Shown one piece after another: positions 61,308 through 64,000 of a stretch of DNA of 64,000 bases; the first letter of the stretch is position 1, and each line of letters starts with the position of its first letter. A model generated the notes under the pieces. It was not told where the DNA came from. It saw only the letters and a list, made by a program, of their open reading frames with translations, and did not search any database. This DNA is from Kiritimatiellia bacterium (lineage in GTDB: Bacteria > Verrucomicrobiota > Kiritimatiellia > RFP12 > DVOR01), in the NCBI GenBank assembly GCA_017531445.1, contig JAFXKZ010000001.1:1-64000 (forward strand), read 5' to 3'. The translations under genes were made by a program, and so were the position numbers.

Positions 61308-63017
61308 TTAAATCCTCTCGGGAGTGGGGATGCCCAGCAGGGTTAAGCCGCCGCGCAACACCTTGGAAACGGCGTCGCACAGACGGATGCGGCTGTCGCG
61401 CACTTCCGGCTCGGCCTTCAGGACGGGCGAACTCTGGTAGAAACTGCTGTAGAGCTGGCTCAACTGGTAGAGATAGTCGGCAAGGATGCTCGGCTTGCAG
61501 AGATCACCCGCCCGCTGCACGGTGTTGGGATATTGCAGCAGATGCAGGGCGAGCGACTTCTCGGCATCGGTGCCGAGCACGAGCGGATGCGCGGAGGGAT
61601 CTTCGCCGGTCGCGGCGCGGTATTTATCCAAAAGCGAATTCAACCGTGCATTGGCATATTGCAGATAGGGCCCGCTATTGCCTTCGAGCGCGAGCGCACG
61701 CTCCCAGGTGAAGACAATCATTGTCGTGGGATCGTGCGAGAGATCGGCATACTTGATGGCACCGATTCCGATAGCTTCTGCCAATGCTGCACGTGCAGTG
61801 TCGCTCCAATCCGGATGACTCTCGTCCACGATTTTCCGTGCGCGTGCGGCTGCTTCATCCAGCAGGGTTTCCAATTTGATGACATTACCCTGACGCGTGG
61901 AGAACGTCCCTTCCGGAAGACGCATCAACCCAAAATAGACGTGCTGTAACACTGTCTTGGCGCAGTAGCCGAGCTTGGCGCAGATGGCAAAAAACTGCTT
62001 GAAGTGCAGCTGCTGACGATCGTCGGTGACGTAAATAATCCGTGCAGGGGCAAAGGATTCGGTGCGGTCTTTCACCGTGGCGATATCGGTGGAGGTGTAG
62101 TTGAAGCCGCCATCGCGTTTGCGCACAATGGCCACTTCCAGCCCTTCGTCTTTCATGTCTACAATCCATGCGCCCTCGCTCTGGGTGGCGAGTCCTTTTT
62201 CTTTGAGCGTTTCCACCACGGGAGCGAGCATCGGCTGATAGTAACTTTCACCCCGGTAAAGATCAAAGTGGACGTCCAAGCGGTCGTAGATGCGCCCGAA
62301 TTCTTTCAGCGAAATCTCAATAAAGCGTTTCCACACCGCCAGATTCTCTGCATTGCCTGCCTGCAAACGCACAAGCTCTTCGCGGCATTGTTCCAACCAC
62401 GCCGGGTCTTCCTTTGTGGCGTTGTAGCTCTTCACATACACCTTTTCAAGCAGTTCCACCGTGAGATTGTCGCGCTCTTCTTCGGTGAGGAAATGACGGT
62501 ATCCCATGATGAGAATGCCGAATTGCGTCCCCCAGTCGCCCAAATGATTGTCGGCGATAACCTCATATCCCAGTGCCCGCAGGATGCGGTCAATCGCATT
62601 GCCGATGACGGTGCTGCGGATATGACCGATGTGCATCGGTTTGGCCACGTTGGGTGATGAATAATCGATGACCACCTTTTCTCCCGCGCCGCTCTGGGCG
62701 ATGCCGAGATGGGCATCTTGTGCAAGGGCGCAAACACCGGCGGCCACGGCCGATTTTGAAAGCGTCAGATTGATAAATCCCGGACCTGCCACTTCGGCTT
62801 TTTCCAATATCTCCGGAAGGGGAAGAGCGCGGATCACCTCTTCGGCCAATGCGCGTGGATTTTTCCCGGCACGTTTTGCAATTCCCATGGCATCATTGCA
62901 CTGCCAATCCCCAAAACGCGTATCTTTCGAGGGCACGACCTTGCCTCCGCCGCATCCCGGCACCACTGCCTCAAATGCTTCACTCAACCACTTTTTTGCA
63001 AGACCTTCGCAATCCAT
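61308..63017 (-). CDS. argS: Arginyl-tRNA synthetase
   Basis: The 569-residue class I enzyme charges tRNA-Arg. It has an N-terminal add-1 domain, the HIGH motif in MHIGHIRSTVIGNAIDRIL, the class-specific YTSTDIATVKDR and VTDDRQQLHFKQFFAI segments, and the DALR anticodon-binding domain at the C-end (ADYLYQLSQLYSSFY). No KMSK is seen, as is usual for ArgRS; STRQGNVIKLETLLDEA lies at the equivalent place. The ATG at 63017 follows GGAG by 9 bases; upstream starts lack sites. It heads the leftward housekeeping run. Confidence 0.95.
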   Translation of the reverse strand: MDCEGLAKKWLSEAFEAVVPGCGGGKVVPSKDTRFGDWQCNDAMGIAKRAGKNPRALAEEVIRALPLPEILEKAEVAGPGFINLTLSKSAVAAGVCALAQDAHLGIAQSGAGEKVVIDYSSPNVAKPMHIGHIRSTVIGNAIDRILRALGYEVIADNHLGDWGTQFGILIMGYRHFLTEEERDNLTVELLEKVYVKSYNATKEDPAWLEQCREELVRLQAGNAENLAVWKRFIEISLKEFGRIYDRLDVHFDLYRGESYYQPMLAPVVETLKEKGLATQSEGAWIVDMKDEGLEVAIVRKRDGGFNYTSTDIATVKDRTESFAPARIIYVTDDRQQLHFKQFFAICAKLGYCAKTVLQHVYFGLMRLPEGTFSTRQGNVIKLETLLDEAAARARKIVDESHPDWSDTARAALAEAIGIGAIKYADLSHDPTTMIVFTWERALALEGNSGPYLQYANARLNSLLDKYRAATGEDPSAHPLVLGTDAEKSLALHLLQYPNTVQRAGDLCKPSILADYLYQLSQLYSSFYQSSPVLKAEPEVRDSRIRLCDAVSKVLRGGLTLLGIPTPERI

Positions 63018-63300
63018 CTTCTTCTGCTCCTGAAACTCGGATAATCTTTGTCGGCAAATAAACACGCCGATATTCTACCACAATCGGCGCACGGACACAC
63101 GCGCCTACGCGTAAAAAGATGCAACTGTTGTGTCCGTTTCCGGCACTTCCGCTGCGCGGACAAGGTTTTGCTGCTTCACTCTTGCCGTACATTTCGTCTT
63201 CAGTCCGTTGCACGCTTCTGGGCAAAAGTGGCGGAGGATTAAGCCCGTCTGAAGAATAAAATAACCCGTTGCGCCAGAATGATAAATCTTCGTTTCCGCG
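63018..63300. other. Upstream region of argS
   Basis: No gene with coding character is seen. A promoter for argS is not clear to me. Confidence 0.4.
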
Positions 63301-63425
63301 TGGTGCGGCAGCACGTCCGCCGGAAGCCCTGTGCAACATGGGCGATACTGCCGCGCAACATGGGCGACTTTCGCCGTCATTATCGCCGATATCCGCCGTG
63401 CGTTTCGCCCATGTTGCGCTTCGGC
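63301..63425. repeat. 22-bp-phased GGGCGA array with tail (copy 10)
   Basis: Forward cores start at 63340 and 63362 (22 bp); reverse cores at 63376, 63388 and 63410 (12 and 22 bp). The tail in reverse orientation (GGGCTTCCGGCGGACG on the minus strand) lies at the left end near 63315-63330. Confidence 0.82.
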
Positions 63426-63483
63426 TTCCCGGGCAGTTTTTCCCATCCGCGTCGTGCGCCGCTTTCCATCGGTGCGGACACGT

Positions 63484-63583
63484 CTTTCAGAGCCCTGCGT
63501 TTCCAGTGCAACCTACGCTGAAAATCAATCCTTTTGCCGGATGAAGACTCGCCTTTCAGTGCCCTGCGTCTCCTATTGCAACG
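63484..63583 (+). repeat. Two 69-bp-spaced imperfect direct repeats
   Basis: TTTCAGAGCCCTGCGTTTCC (63485 on) and TTTCAGTGCCCTGCGTCTCC (63554 on) begin about 28-bp copies ending in TGCAAC. Their role is unknown. Confidence 0.7.
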
Positions 63584-63652
63584 GCATCTCTTTTTCAAAC
63601 GGGAAAGTGCAGTTTAATGTTGCAAGATGCGGATAAAAGGAGTAACATATTG

Positions 63653-63805
63653 ATGAGGGTAGTTATTGTGTTGACGATTCCTTCAAATCCGTTTTCAATC
63701 AGAAAGTGTTTGGATTATGTCGAAGCAACAGAAAAAACTCAAAGTCGCGATGGTCGGTGGCGGAATGGATTCGCTCGCCGGACGGATGCATCGTGCTGCG
63801 ATTGA
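63653..63805 (+). other. Possible small upstream ORF (50 codons)
   Basis: An ATG at 63653 follows a strong site (AAAAGGAG) but the frame stops at 63805, overlapping the start of the oxidoreductase gene in another frame. It could couple translation, but its codons look random. Confidence 0.25.
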
Positions 63806-64000
63806 GGCGAGCGGTTGCTTGGAGCTCGTCTGCGGCGCATTCGGATCAACCCGTCAACGGTCAATCGAAACGGGGAAAGCATTGGGGTTGGAGCCGATGC
63901 GTGTCTATGGTGTTTACCGCGATATGTTTCGTCGGGAATCGCGGATGACTGCGGAAGAGCGGGTGGATTTGGTGACGGTCATTGCGCCGAATAATATGCA
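63717..64000 (+). CDS. Gfo/Idh/MocA-family oxidoreductase (partial, cut by the right edge)
   Basis: The visible 94 residues begin with KLKVAMVGGGMDSLAGRMHR, a Rossmann NAD(P)-binding motif (GGG..S..G) of the Gfo/Idh/MocA family, and reach DLVTVIAPNNMH, the strand before the conserved EKP segment. Members oxidise sugars, inositols or related polyols. The frame is open to the end of the window. Its own ribosome site is weak (AGAAAG), so it may be coupled to the small ORF that starts at 63653. Confidence 0.85.
   Translation, partial: MSKQQKKLKVAMVGGGMDSLAGRMHRAAIEASGCLELVCGAFGSTRQRSIETGKALGLEPMRVYGVYRDMFRRESRMTAEERVDLVTVIAPNNM

Overview
The window is about 64 kb of a GC-rich (mostly 55-60 %) bacterial chromosome with no phage, insertion sequence, CRISPR array or rRNA. 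Two secreted proteins end in a VPEPTALALLALG-type PEP-CTERM sorting tail. Together with terpene-cyclase-repeat, SWIM zinc-finger and FHA/pseudopilin genes, a large GH2 beta-galactosidase with a discoidin domain, an M60 (mucin-type) protease and rubrerythrin with a Fur-family regulator, this suggests an anaerobic, probably gut-associated member of the PVC group (Kiritimatiellota/Lentisphaerota-like). That placement is inference; no marker phylogeny was possible.

Layout. 0-1.9 kb: an inverted repeat flanks a segment that carries a promoter and signal peptide, with a promoterless partner cassette on the right, then a PEP-CTERM gene. 2-7 kb: SWIM protein, pseudopilin, FHA protein and gyrB, all leftward. 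7-12 kb: a second PEP-CTERM gene with a C9 tract in its promoter, and the GH2 enzyme. 12-18.5 kb: AT-rich surface-polysaccharide genes, namely a giant multi-module glycerophosphotransferase/glycosyltransferase and a GT4 enzyme. 18.7-31 kb: squalene-cyclase-like protein, Ser/Thr kinase, galE, FNT channel, fur-type regulator and rubrerythrin, VanZ-like protein, NodB-like protein, cysK, galM and a sodium/solute symporter. 31-34 kb: an AlgI/AlgJ-type O-acetylation pair behind a promoter whose spacer is a G11 tract. 34.5-39 kb: YkgJ protein and an exbB-exbD-tonB-like-M60 protease operon. 39-42 kb: radical SAM protein and ComEC-like protein. 42 kb: a duplicated tRNA-Lys/tRNA-Gly pair. 43-49 kb: FMN riboswitch, ribBA-ribH-nusB, pyrD, NERD helicase and a secreted protein. 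49.6-63 kb, all leftward: recQ, thioredoxin-like and secreted proteins, and an argS-exbB-exbD-ftsK-rodZ-nadD-rsfS-lysA housekeeping series. The right edge cuts a Gfo/Idh/MocA oxidoreductase.

The most unusual material is not in ordinary genes. (1) The left edge looks like a DNA-inversion switch that joins one promoter and signal peptide to alternative protein bodies. (2) The O-acetylation operon has a near-consensus sigma70 promoter whose 17-bp spacer is mostly poly-G, a classic phase-variable layout; the PEP-CTERM gene at 7.3 kb has a similar C9 promoter tract. (3) At least ten intergenic regions carry the same dispersed element: GGGCGA-type units at 22-bp (two-helical-turn) spacing on both strands, often ending in a conserved tail near TGAAAAACGCTTCCGGCGG. 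I recognise no named repeat family for it. (4) Most promoters I could find share an extended -10 of the form TGC-TATNAT.

Taken together, surface-polysaccharide synthesis and acetylation, sorted surface proteins and galactose/mucin use (GH2, galE, galM, symporter, M60 protease) point to a host- or mucus-associated lifestyle with variable surface structures.
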